Source: Euryodendron excelsum
Taxonomy: Eukaryota > Streptophyta > Magnoliopsida > Ericales > Pentaphylacaceae
Direction of reading: 5' to 3'
DNA length: 64,000 nucleotides
NCBI GenBank assembly: GCA_033060915.1
Contig: CM065393.1
Location: 8,890,001-8,954,000 of the forward strand
Part shown: positions 23,395 to 34,230 of the stretch, one piece after another
How the letters are laid out: the number at the start of each line of letters is the position of its first letter
Position numbering within the stretch: position 1 is the stretch's first letter
Notes under the pieces: model-generated
What the model saw: only the letters and a program-made list of their open reading frames with translations
What the model was told of the DNA's origin: nothing
The model's database searches: none
Position numbers and translations under genes: made by a program

Positions 23395-23875
23395 TACACA
23401 GATATTGAAATGAATGCACATCATACTTTTTAATGAATGCATAGGCTTATGGATGAATAGAATTAAATTCATGTCATACTTTTTTATGAATGCATAGGAT
23501 TATACTGGAATGGACTTGAATGCATGTCATACTTTTGATGAATGCACAAGTTTATACTGGAATAAAATTGAATGCATGTCATACATTTTGATGAATGCAT
23601 GAACAGTTACAGTTTATATGGGAATTAAAATGCATGTAATACTTTTTGATGAATGCACAGGTTTATACAGGAAATTGAATGCATGTCATACTTTTTAATA
23701 AACGCACATGTTTATACATGAATGGAATTAAATGCATATCATACTTTTTGTTGAATGTTTATGTAGAGTTGGAATTTAATGCATGTTATATTTTTTTGAG
23801 GAATGCTCATGTAAGAATGGAATTAAATGCATGTCATACTTTTTAATGAATGCATATGTTTTATAATAGACGAAT
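23395..23875. repeat. AT-rich minisatellite, ~58-bp unit GAATGCATGTCATACTTTTT
   Basis: About eight copies of a unit combining GAATGCATGTCATACTTTTT, GATGAATGCACAGG and TTTATACAGGAATGGAATT. The array sits where orientation changes from the reversed fragment (to the left) to the forward internal region of D (to the right). Confidence 0.8.
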
Positions 23876-24720
23876 GCATGCTCCGAGGTTGCCCCGAGAT
23901 TCATGTACAGTTATGAGTATTATATCTCAAGATCAGGCAGTCTTTTAAATTTCTGTTCTTCTATTGGGATTCCCTTTTTAGGTTCCTCTCTTTTCTTGCT
24001 AGGATGTGATAGCATTTTACACCATTCTTAGAGGTTTAATCCATTGATTCATTTTTATACCCCTCTCTCTTGCTGAAAAGGAAAACTTCTCTAAGTGGAC
24101 TTCTCAAGTGGCACCCGATATTGCCTTTTGGCAAAGCAATTGGTAGCTTCCTTCTTCAATTGGAGAAGACTTTACTTTGAACCATAATCTAGGCTAGGTT
24201 TAAGGGTTGTATGAAATGAAAGGGTACGTAGGCTCAAGTCTTCATCTCCAACGAGGATTGTATAAACTAGAACAAACTTTTGCAAGAAGTGAACTTTGCC
24301 CATGTGCTTACCCTCCTTTTAGATATTGCTATTTCTTTGTTCAAGCTTATTTAGACTAAACAATTTTTCTTGATCCAAGAGAACTTTAATTTGGACCGTA
24401 ATGTGGGCTAGGTTAGGGGGTATTTAAAAGGGAGGATAAAGGCTCAAACCTATTACATTTACTAATCTCCTGAAGACCCATGATCACCTTTGGCAAGTGT
24501 CTCTTACTCTTGTCATTTTTCTTGGACTTTTTTCTTTGTTAGAAAGCTTGCTTCTGTGTTATCCTTGCCTTGCCATCATGGATGACACTATCTTCTCTTG
24601 AAAATTATCATTCATTAATTGTATTTGGAAAATTGACCCCTATCTTCTCTTGATGGTTTTCTCCATTTTTTTTTTAAGATTCTTCTCTATATTGAAAAAC
24701 TTGCTCTTAAGGAAGGAGAG
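23876..24720 (+). other. Probable untranslated leader upstream of the gag remnant
   Basis: No coding sequence. Two similar segments (about 24165-24240 and 24385-24455) share ACTTTGAACCATAATCTAGGCTAGGTT-like wording followed by a run ending GGCTCAA, so there is a diverged direct duplication of roughly 220 bp. No 5' LTR end or primer-binding site was recognised, so the 5' boundary of element D is not defined. Confidence 0.4.
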
Positions 24721-25440
24721 GTATATGCCATTTTACCCACTCAGTACTACCAACAACTATACCAGTCTCAACCCATGTTGCCCATAGTTGTTGCCGCTCG
24801 ACCTATGGCTCCAAGTACTCAAGCATCGGTTCCAATCATGGCCTGCCCTAACCTCAGTCCAAACAGGCAAGCCCGACACAACCGCACTTTCTTCACCTTA
24901 GGGTGCACTCAAACAGAGGCGTATCACAACTTGTTGAAGGCCAATTTGTTGGCCCCTATTCCAACTGTTTAATGGTACCCTCACCTGCGAATATTATTCA
25001 GGAGGATTAGGACATGACACGAAAAGTTGCTTCTCCTTAAGGCACAAAATCCAGGACATGATCAACAATGGGACAATACAGACACAACTAGCAAATCCTG
25101 CTTCTGCCCTATATGTCACTACAAACCCTCTACCAGACCATATTGTCAACGTCATTACAGAGTACAATGACAACAGGGTTTTGATTGCCATATGCCAAGA
25201 GGTGTACTACGAAGACGAAGATGAAATGGATTGGGAGGAGCTGAAGCAGCATCCTGCCTTGTCTTAGTACAACCCCAATAAAGTGCAGACCCAGAAGACG
25301 AGCCCGCGAATGAATCTACTGAAGAGGTTAACCATATGATACAAGAAGCTGAAAACATGGAAGAAGAACTACAGCCATTCCTCGTAGACCTATCCAAAAT
25401 ACAGGAGCCATTCATACCAAGTACTAAAGGCCCCTGCAGC
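24721..25440 (+). pseudogene. gag C-terminal remnant with zinc knuckle (giant-LTR / Ogre-like element D)
   Basis: The frame through 24721-24972 is Gln/Pro-rich, then LGCTQTEAYHNLLKANLLAP, resembling the stretch of plant Ogre-type Gag before the zinc knuckle. After a +1 shift the protein continues near 24985 with CEYYSGGLGHDTKSC, a C-x2-Y-x4-GH-x4-C knuckle (family form has His where this has Tyr). Then comes LRHKIQDMINNGTI and TTNPLPDH, typical of the segment after the knuckle. It ends in a stop at 25265-25267. Acidic frame fragments go on to about 25440. Gag packages the RNA and builds the particle. With one frameshift and several stops this copy is dead. It is the key evidence that the giant LTRs belong to an Ogre/Tat-like Ty3/gypsy family. 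Confidence 0.7.
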
Positions 25441-27480
25441 TATACATTCTTGAGGAGTGTTGGGGCATAGCCGGTTGCAAGAGCAAAAAACCTAGGGCCC
25501 GAGTCAAGTAGTTTGAGTTAGAGGAGGGTGAGCTGGCTTGTTTATTTGCAGAGAACAAAGAAGGAGAAGAAACTGATGAAGAGAGGAAGGTTAAGAAAGG
25601 AGAAAAGACCGTGAGGCAACTCTAAGTCCTGGGGGGGAGCCTCGGCATGTCTATGACGATAGGGGAAGAAGTCAAGAAAGCACTAATGGCCATCGCCGAC
25701 TAATCAATCCATTTGGCATCGCCAACCAAGGTCCCTGGCAAGTGGAATGTGAAGGAAGTAGGCATGGTTCCAAAACCCACCTAAAAAACTCGTCTCTTTG
25801 AGAGGTCTAAAAAAGGGATGTCTTATGGAGTCACCCTTTTATCTATCTTTCTTACTTTTTGCATTTATATTCTATTCTATCAGAAATAGAGGTATTTCTA
25901 GTCTTTTTAGCTAAATAAAACACATATGGACTTTTTAAATTGATACTTGTCTCGTATTCTTACATGCGATGTCTACTTTTAGAAACTTTTTCTTGTTCTG
26001 CAAGTGGATAGAAACATCAAGGTTGGAATAACATGGATGCGCTATTCAAAAATGGACAAAAGCTCTTTTGATCAAAGAGTGGGGATTTAAACAAAGAGCG
26101 TAGAGAGATTGATCATATGGAGCAACACTTGAATGACATCTAAGCTAAAGGATGGGTAGCCAAGCTATCAAAAGGAAGAGGAGCCATTGATCTATCTTCC
26201 TGTAAACAGCAAATGATTCTCTTTGCATAACCCATTAGAGCCGAAGGTGTTTCTTGATCAAAAAGCCAAACCAGAGTTGCTTCCTGCATAATACCGGTAG
26301 TGATTGAGCCCATGCATCAACAGTTGTTGTCCGAAAGACGTCATTGGAACTTCAAACGGAGCTTTATAGACTAAGCAATTTTACTTTAAATGAAGAAAGG
26401 CTCTCATTTTTTCTACCATACAGTCAAAAGATGACTATTGCGAAGCCCATTTGAGCCGTTTACGTTCCTTTTCAAAAAACTAACCCAATGATCACTGTCC
26501 ACACTGGGTTAAGGCAAAGACATAAGTACATCTCTTAAAATCGAGAAGGCATAGTGAATGCTAGAAAGCAAGCATGAACCCAGCCCACTTTACGGTCCAA
26601 AGGAAAGTCTCCTTAGATTGAGGGCCTAGCTGCCCACCACTATGCTAATGGCCATAAAAGTCATTGCTCAAAGCCATTGTCGGAATAGGGTGAAAAGGGA
26701 GAAAGCTCAAACCAGAAAACCCTAAACACCAACCTTACAGAAAGCGAGATTAAAGAACAACGGTCAGAGGATGCGAGTCCATCAAGAATGGGGAGTATAT
26801 GCTAAGACACCCTGACGTGAAAAAGGCTGCGACCAGAAAAGTGACGAGGTCCGACAAAAGAGGCATTATCCTAAGGATATGTGTCATTGGCATAAGCTCG
26901 AGACACCTGCTTGAATCTCAAAAGAAACAAATGCATGCAAGAGCATTCTCGAGATTAACTGAGCACGACAAAAGAAGACAGGAAACTCTATAAAAAAAAC
27001 ATTTCAATTATACTTGTCATTCAATGAAAAGATATACATGATACTATGCTAACTATGAAGGGAAAAGTCTCTTTAGAGGCCAAGATAGCCAAGAATGATA
27101 CAAGGTCATTTTGTTTTAAATAACAAAACTAAAAAGTTATCATTTCAAAACTACAGAAACTCAAGGACGCAATCAAACCCTAGGCAGATAGCGGGAGGCC
27201 AAAATAAAGTGGCTCCCATCATATTAGAAGAAGAACCAAATGAGGGAATAAGATTAGCCTGGTCACCAGTAGCCACTGCAGAGCCTGAAGGACAACTGTA
27301 TGAGCCTTATGCAACCGCTTCCGCCTGTGAAATGCACCAGGACCGTCCTTGCTCCACGAAACTTCAGCCAACTATGCCCTCAAGGACTCAATCTCCACCT
27401 CACGGGTCTGTAACTGTATCATCGCCTTTCTCAACAAGGTGTTAGAACGCCTTCGATGATGGCACTCCTAGACAGTCACA
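25441..27480 (+). other. Degenerate internal region without recognisable pol
   Basis: Residual open stretches occur (for example 25500-25790, with VRQL, a stop, then a Glu/Lys-rich run). However, no protease, YIDD-type reverse transcriptase, RNase H or integrase motif was found in any frame over 2 kb. Either pol was deleted or this was a non-autonomous element. The forward frame at 27095-27445 overlaps the end of the antisense relic and is not supported. Confidence 0.5.
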
Positions 27481-27481
27481 A

Positions 27482-28667
27482 TCACAAAGAATCATGGATC
27501 TCGGCATCCCCGAGCACATATCTCCTAAACCAGCTCTTGTAAGCTTTGGTTGTCTTCAGTTCTTCTGGGAAAGAACCCTGCATGTCATCATAAGAAGTCA
27601 GAGTGCGCCACATGGTTACCACCTCTTTCATTAACTCGGTCGGGATCACAGTATCAAAGAATAGATCAAACTCATCGGTAACCCCTGTGTGCAGAATATC
27701 CTGTGACAACCCCAGCTGGCGGAAAACTCTGATTCCAAAGAAAAGAGCAACTCCCTGCAAACCCATTGTCAGAACAAAGATCCTATTTGAAGTTTATACC
27801 CTTAAAGGATCTTGGTTACACAAACCCACAAACCACATGACATCTCCAGCGAGTCTCTCCTAAAGAAAAGTCATCCAATCCTCGGGGCCAGTAGGAAAAC
27901 TCTCATCCTCCATGATAGACTGCTGAGCCTCCACAAAAGCACAAACATGATCCACCGTGGGATACCAAACTAGCCAAGGCAAATGTTACGGGAACAAATG
28001 GCAAACCATCCACAACTGGAAAAGAGCCGCATAACCTCAAAAACTTAAATTCGCACCCCATTGCAAACAAGTGAAACTAACATAAGTCTCACTTATGACC
28101 ATCGGGGCATAACACCATCCTTGTTGGATTCGGGGAAGCAGAGCGCTTAACCTCCCATCAATCGAACCATCCACCCTAGGAAAAACTAGGACCCCAAGTA
28201 GAAGCAAAGCAAGAGCATTCATCTTGAAGCGAAGCCAATGGCGCGGAGTATGCCAAATCCCTGAGAAAGCTTCTCCACTGTGAACGAACTCAAAACGGGA
28301 AAGCAGGAATTCAGTAGGAATGAAAGGAAACTCGAGAATGAAGTCCACTCCCAAAGCAAGACATACTATGCCCAACTGAGATAAGACCGGAGCAAAGAAA
28401 CCTCTATGGAAAATTAGAGCTATTAGCTATGAAAGACCTTTTGCCGAACCTAGCAAATAGTCATAGTCATTCAGGGTAGGGGTCATTTCACATTCTCCGA
28501 ATTGGAAGAGGCTCAAACTAGGGCACCAAAACGGAAGGACTACCTCAATCAACCCAACACCAATTGCACTGTGAGCAAGGATGCAATATGACCAAAGCTC
28601 TGATGGAAGATATCCTGCTCCTTAAGAGTGTACCCGTCATACCAAACTCTCAAATGAGCCATGACAC
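27482..28667 (-). pseudogene. Antisense additional gene relic, plant-mobile/DUF7745-like domain
   Basis: Read on the minus strand from an ATG at 28660-28662: MAHLRVW, then FGHIASLLTV; a decayed stretch; NALALLLLGVLVFPRVDG and CYAPMVISETYVS (28037-28375); LFQLWMVCHLFP; then GLQGVALFFGIRVFRQLGLSQ (27482-27766). This order (W...F..FGHIA.LL, LALLL.G.L.FP..DG, QL.MV..., G..GV....RV.RQ.G..Q) matches the plant proteins with a plant-mobile/DUF7745-like domain carried by some Tat/Ogre-type elements in antisense orientation. At least six breaks (stops or shifts) are present. A canonical acceptor (a T-rich run ending ATGCAG, exon from 28667) precedes the first ATG. The biochemical role of such proteins is not established. 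Family assignment is from memory and needs a profile search. Confidence 0.6.
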
Positions 28668-30201
28668 CTGCATCGACCATCATGGGAAAAGAAAATAAAC
28701 ATATCAAGATCTACCAGTCAATAACATGAACAATGGCAAAGGAAAAGAAAAGAAAAGAATATGGAAAAAAGAGGGACAAGGGCAAGAAATGCTTCGAGTT
28801 TCCCAAGCAATTTCTCAACTTCAAACTACTGGTTTTCTAAACTTTTTTCCTCAAAAAAGTTGTTTTCAAAATCACTACTGATTTTATAAACTCTTTTTCC
28901 TCAAAAAAGTTGTTTTCAAAATCACTACCAGTTTTGTAAACTTTTTACCCTAAAAAAAGTTGGTTTCAAAATCACTCCCGGTTTTCTAAACTTTTATCCT
29001 CAAAAATTTGGTTTCAATTTTAATCTTGGTTTCATAGCTTTTTCCTTCAAAAAGTTTATTTCAAAGGCAATCCCGGTTTTTTAAGCTTTTATCCTCAAAA
29101 AGTTAGTTTCAATTTCAATCTCAGTTTTCTAAACTTTTTCTCCTCAAAAAGTTATTTTCAAAATCATTCCCAGTTTCTAAAAATTATTTTCAAAATTATC
29201 CCGATTTTCTAAATTTTTATCCTTAAAAAGTTGGTTTCAAATCAATCTCGGTTTTCTAACTTTTCTCTTAAAAAGTCTACCAATTCGAGCCCAAAGCCCG
29301 ATTTTTCAAAAAGCTTTCCCCTCCAAAAAAGCATGGTTTTTAAAGGATTTTTCTCAAAAGCTTGGGTCCTATGGTTTCTTAGAGCTTTCCCTCAAAATCC
29401 CCGATCTTATGGTTTCTTAGGGCTTTCCCTCAAAAGTCCCAGTTCGATAGTTTCTAAGGCTTTCCCTTCAAAAACCTATCTCTCTCCTTGTTCTAAAGAA
29501 CATTTTGTTAAAGTTTCCCTTAACCTTTTTTCCCACAAAAATTTCAAGTGCCAAATTTTCTAAAAATAACCGGCAGAGTCCCATTTATAAAAGACCTTTA
29601 CAACGCCACACAACCGCAAGCTCACAACATCACCAAACATGTAATACCTAGCCACCTTCTGAACACGAGCTATAAACGTGCAAACACCAATTTTTTCTAA
29701 AATTTTCGAGCTTATTTCCTCACCTTTTTTTCAAACACTTTCAAGTTCATAAGTTTTCCAAAAACATAGATAAACTTTTCAAACATATTTGTAGAATTTT
29801 CTAGCAATAATCCAACACTCCCGGGATTTATTTCCTAATTTTTTTCCAATTTTCCACAATTTTCAACCTTTTTCTAATTTTTGAAAAATCAAAAAATATA
29901 ATTACTTTCAAAAAATTACAAAACTTCACATGGTTACTGAAAACATTTTTTTAAGGCATCCTACGCAAAACTATCGCAGGAAAATGCATTATCCAGTGCC
30001 TAAATCGCTAGTTTTTCTAAGCATGCAGGAAACCCCTTTCATAAAACATAGCAATCTACACAAACTCACTCAAATAATTACCAAAATGCAAAAAAGACTT
30101 CATAAATGCATTCAAAACATTCAAGAACCTCAATTTCCATTATACTCATGCTTCAAACGGAAATCTATGCATTAAAATCAACCAAAAATAAGAAAACTCA
30201 C
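28668..30201 (-). other. Predicted first intron of the antisense gene, filled by 65-bp repeats
   Basis: The minus-strand donor AAA|GTGAGT (intron starting at 30201) and the acceptor ATGCAG at 28668 bound about 1.5 kb without coding potential. Inside, 28805-29560 is an array of about 12 units of GGTTTTCTAAACTTTTTCC-TCAAAAAG with TTTCAAAATCAC. The forward frame at 29231-29563 is repeat-derived. 29561-30180 is AT-rich with no recognised feature. The splice sites are judged by eye only. Confidence 0.45.
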
Positions 30202-30377
30202 TTTTAAAAAAATTTTGGTGATTTCTTCTCCGGAGATGATGTCACTTCTTGGCGACTCCCCGGTATTCCATAGACACTCCCCAACAATGCCCAAGCAAAA
30301 TCCCCTGAAGAGTTTTGGAGAGAAATCTAAAAAATGGCACAAAACCACACCAAAACCCTAAAACCCATAGATGCTGC

Positions 30378-30460
30378 TTTAAAAAGCCTCGCAGGTCGTG
30401 CACCACTGGCGCACAAGCAAACCTAAACCTGGTGCCACTAAAAGTGGCGCACAGCCTAGG
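30378..30460 (-). promoter_or_regulatory. Candidate antisense promoter with LTR-type hairpin dyad
   Basis: GGTGCCACT-AAA-AGTGGCGCA (about 30430-30450) and CACCACTGGCGCAC (about 30400) reproduce the dyad found before the TATA box of the giant LTRs. Reading leftwards on the minus strand there is a TTTTTAAA stretch near 30380, a pyrimidine/GGGTTTT-rich leader, then the GTGAGT donor at 30201. The layout mirrors LTR promoter, leader and donor, so it may drive the antisense gene. Confidence 0.4.
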
Positions 30461-30630
30461 CCGGGCCTGCCTCAGTCTTTTGCCTGCCAAAACCAGTTTT
30501 GAATGGTCTCTTGACCTTATTTTTCAAGCTTCAATCTCTAGTTTTCAAAATTTCAAACGTCTAGTCCCTCCGACAGCCTCACGACCTTTATTAGGTACTT
30601 ATTTTATCATTTTCTGCCTTCAACAGGTAG

Positions 30631-30651
30631 AGACAGAAAAAGAGGGGCATG
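30631..30651 (+). promoter_or_regulatory. Polypurine tract of element D
   Basis: AGACAGAAAAAGAGGGGCATG stands directly before the LTR start TGTTAACACTC at 30652. It is the expected primer for plus-strand synthesis and shows that 30652-34230 is a 3' LTR rather than another solo copy. Confidence 0.8.
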
Positions 30652-33600
30652 TGTTAACACTCTATTTTGGCCACTCGACAATCTCTAGCTTGACCAGAAA
30701 TACCTCAAATCAACACAAGCATACTCAAGCCCAAATCGACTACCCAGATCCAGTCTAATCAAACAACCACTTCGTGGGCCCGCTTGGCCCATTAGAGATA
30801 ATGACCAAAATGCCCCTGTTGCATTAGTTAGTCCAATCCAGACCGGCACGTCTTCTATAAGACAATAAGTCCATTAAAATCCAAAGTCAAATCCATTTGT
30901 CCTGTCATTCGAGAAAGTTGATCCCTCATTGACAGTAAGACCATTCAATCCAGCACGACACGATCACCGAGAAAGTTTATTTCCCATATCGATAAAGCCC
31001 CTTTCACACTCATCTCTGAAAAGTACCTAAGTCTCCAAGATGAAATAGGGATTCACTTCTGACGCCTGCTAGCCCGTCAATGCAGCTTGTCCACAAATTT
31101 GGCATGTTCTTTGAGAAAGCACAAACACCTCAAGAACGAAAGACCGTCCAAGTTCGACACATTCTTTGAGACCAGTTCGGCACGACCTTCGACAAAGTTT
31201 ATCCCTTAAGGTGATAAGACCCTTTTAAATATGTCCACTTAGAAAGTATCAATTCCTCGAATAGAAGTCCAAACTAGATCTAGACCGGTTAACACCGACA
31301 CTTGCTAGCCCATCCCAATGAAAAATGATCATTTTCCCCCAGTAGGCCTGGCACGTTCTTCGAGAAAGCACATTCTTTGAGAAAGTACTAAGTCCTCAGA
31401 ATGGTAATACCACCTTCCAAGGCTGTCCTTAGATGGTCCGGCATGTCTAGTGCAATCTAGTCAACCTCGATCATTTCCTGGAAGTTCCTCGAACAAAATG
31501 ATCGATTCGCCCCTAGGCATTCAAATGCCCTAGGAAACCATACCGACTCTAGGTATCAAATTGGCAACACTCCAGTCAACTCTGGTCAACCCGATCAACC
31601 CTAGTCAATCATGGTCATCCCTAGAACTTTCTAGATGAGGTGATCACAATTTGGTCACTCTTTTTAACCATACCAGCTATGGGAATCAAACGAGCAATCT
31701 CCAAAAATATTCCAGAGTATTCCTTTCCATTTCTAGTCAAGCCCCGCTGTCTGGCACCTTCCTTTTTTGAACTAAAACCTCCCTGCTCCACTTCTAATAA
31801 AGCATGACCATTCTTTAGCCGTGCGCTACTAATAGTGGCCCATGACCTCCCAGAATCGGTTATGAATCGACCAGCCTCATATCTAGCCTTTTTTCCAACC
31901 ATCATAAATGTCCCTGCGCCACTCTTAGTGGTGTACGACCAAACTTAAAACGTGCGCCACTAAGAATGGTGCACAACCCCCATGTTTTTGCACTATAAAT
32001 ACATGCCTCCTCCCTTACTGTTTTGGGTTAAAAATTTTATCCAAAAACTCTCCCCCTCTATTCCAGACAGCTCTTGGAGTCCTCTCTCTCTCTCTCTCAA
32101 AGTCCTGCCAACCGAGCCCTAGCCTGAGGCTTCAAAGCCTTAGCTTCTGAACTCCACTGAAGGTCCGCCTCGCTGCCAGGAAGCTCCCGAAGTCTTCTCA
32201 AGTCCAAGGCCTAAGCCTCCGTCAAAGAAAGAAGAAACAAGGCAAGGTAAATCCTCTGTTTACTTTCCATACTTCCCCAGTCTCTCTTCTCCCTCCGAAC
32301 CCACTTGGGTTCCTCTTTTTTTTTTTAAACCCCTATCTCTAAATCCCACTTTCTTGTATGCTTGGAACAAGAGTACATTAAGTTCATGTTGAGAGTGAGC
32401 AAGAGGAGATTACCGATCGGGACTCTGTTCTGAGCCTTCACTTGCTTCACGACATAGCCTTAGGGCCCTTTTGAAATGTGGTGATACCCAACCTTGGATG
32501 TTTCATTCTGTTATTATCGTTGTCATGTATTTGCATTCATGTCATTTTTCTACCCCTTAAAACCATTTTCAAAGTAGCTTTCTCAAAACCACAATTCTAA
32601 GTGGATCCTAACCCTTTTATGGTTAAGGTTCGCCTAGAAAAGTGTGACATTTTTAAATGACTCCTGTTAGCCCACATTTGCTTCTTTTCAAAATCACGGT
32701 ATTAGAATGATCCTAGTCTTTTCATGATTAAGGTTGTTTTAAGAAATGTGTGACATTCAAAATGACCCCAAAAGGTTTACATTTTTGGTCTCATGCATTT
32801 ATTGTTTTTCAAAGCCACAAGCCTAAAGTGATTTTAGCCTTTCAATAGCTAGAATGGCTTTAGGCAAAGTGCGATATTCATTTAGATGTCTAAAATCCAA
32901 GTTAGGGTGTTGGGCCCTAAAAGTTATTTTCAAATGACTCGGTTTTTAAACCATTTATATAAAACTCGCACTTGTTAAACCCTAGAAATCCAATCTTGGA
33001 AAATTTTCATTTTTGCCCACTCGAAAACTTCCTTTTTCAAGTCAAAATCATACCTTTTTCAAACCCTCAAAATCCTCAATTTTCAAATCAATCGAAACTT
33101 TCCTTTTTTAAAATCAATCAAATCAAAACCTTCTATTTCAAATCCCTTAAATCACTCCTTTTTCAAACCTTCCAAATTTAAAACCCAAATCAACTCCTTC
33201 CATTTTGGAAACAATCTAAACTTGCCTTTTTTAAAAATCAAATTAAATCTTTTCAAATCAAGTCAATATTTTCAAATCAAATCCAATTTCCCAAAAATGA
33301 AACATTTCAAAAATCAAATCTTCCTGGAACAAAAACATTTTCAAAATCCAATCTTCCTTAAATGGAAACATTTCCAAAATAAAATTTTCCTGAAAAAGAA
33401 ACATTTCAAAAATAAAATCTTCATGAAAAAGAAACATTTTAAAATCAAATCAAATTTTCTTGAAAAGGAAACATTTTCAAACTCAAACTTTCTTGAAAAG
33501 GAAACTTTCTAAAAATGAAAACTTTCTAGAAATGGAAACCCATTTCAAAATTCTAACTCTTTCGGACTCTTGTCCGAACTACAGCTGACTTGATCCTCTT

Positions 33601-34230
33601 TAAGGAGCTACGTAGGCAACACTTCATGGGGTGCGGTCACAACCCTTTTCAAATTCCAAATTTCATAACCATTTTTCAAACTCAACTCCATCTTTCAAAC
33701 TCTTTTTTAAACTTTGTTTTCAAAAGTTTTCTAAGTGGATAGCATTAAACATAGGTAACTGGTGAGTCATAGTTAGGTGAGTACATGGTAAATAGACATA
33801 TAGGTACCGCAAGGGCAAGGTAGAGCGATAGTCTTAGGACATCTTCCCTACACGTAACCAACCCCCAAATTTAAGAATTTCTATTTCAAAGACCAAAATC
33901 GGAGTCAATTTTCAAAAGGGCTTTCAAACATTTTTAGGGTTGTCAAATAACCTTACATTCTAAAACCCTCTCACGAGAACCTTTTTCAAAAATCTTTTTC
34001 AAAACTTGAGTTTAACCCTTGGGTTTTATTCAGTGTAGATGACCTAGCACATCTTTAAATATGTTGGGTGATGACTCCAAAGACCTTTTTAAAAATTCAT
34101 AATCAATTCCATTTCAAAAAATTCAAACCCCGTCGCATTCGTTCTTCTAAGAGGATGAGTTTTAACGAGAGAGCACCATACCTTTCCCCCTGAGCCAAGA
34201 GGGCCTAATGTCTGAAAATGAGGCGCAACA
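30652..34230 (+). mobile_element. Giant LTR copy D, 3' LTR (3579 bp)
   Basis: It starts TGTTAACACTCTATTTTGGCC after a polypurine tract and ends GAGGCGCAACA. It is the shortest copy. In order it has U3 repeats (GAGAAAGTACTAAGTCC type), dyads CGCCACT/AGTGGTG near 31915-31970, TATA (ACTATAAAT, 31992-32000), a candidate donor CAAG|GTAAAT near 32246, a 33-35-bp minisatellite at 33290-33500, both leader boxes, and an end hairpin (about 34138-34160). It abuts reversed copy E at a sequence within that LTR's box 2 side (GGGGTTGGTTACGTG), so D inserted into E. The 5' partner LTR is not recognised. Confidence 0.85.
33290..33500 (+). repeat. 33-35-bp minisatellite in LTR copy D
   Basis: Six units of AAACATTTCAAAAATCAAAT plus CTTCCTGAAAAAGG. 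It ends just before leader box 1. The forward frame over it (33222-33512) is a repeat artefact. Confidence 0.75.

Noticed and set aside
30315..30758. 147-codon plus-strand ORF spanning the polypurine tract
   Set aside because: It crosses the LTR boundary and the primer tract and has no domain. Chance frame in C-rich DNA.
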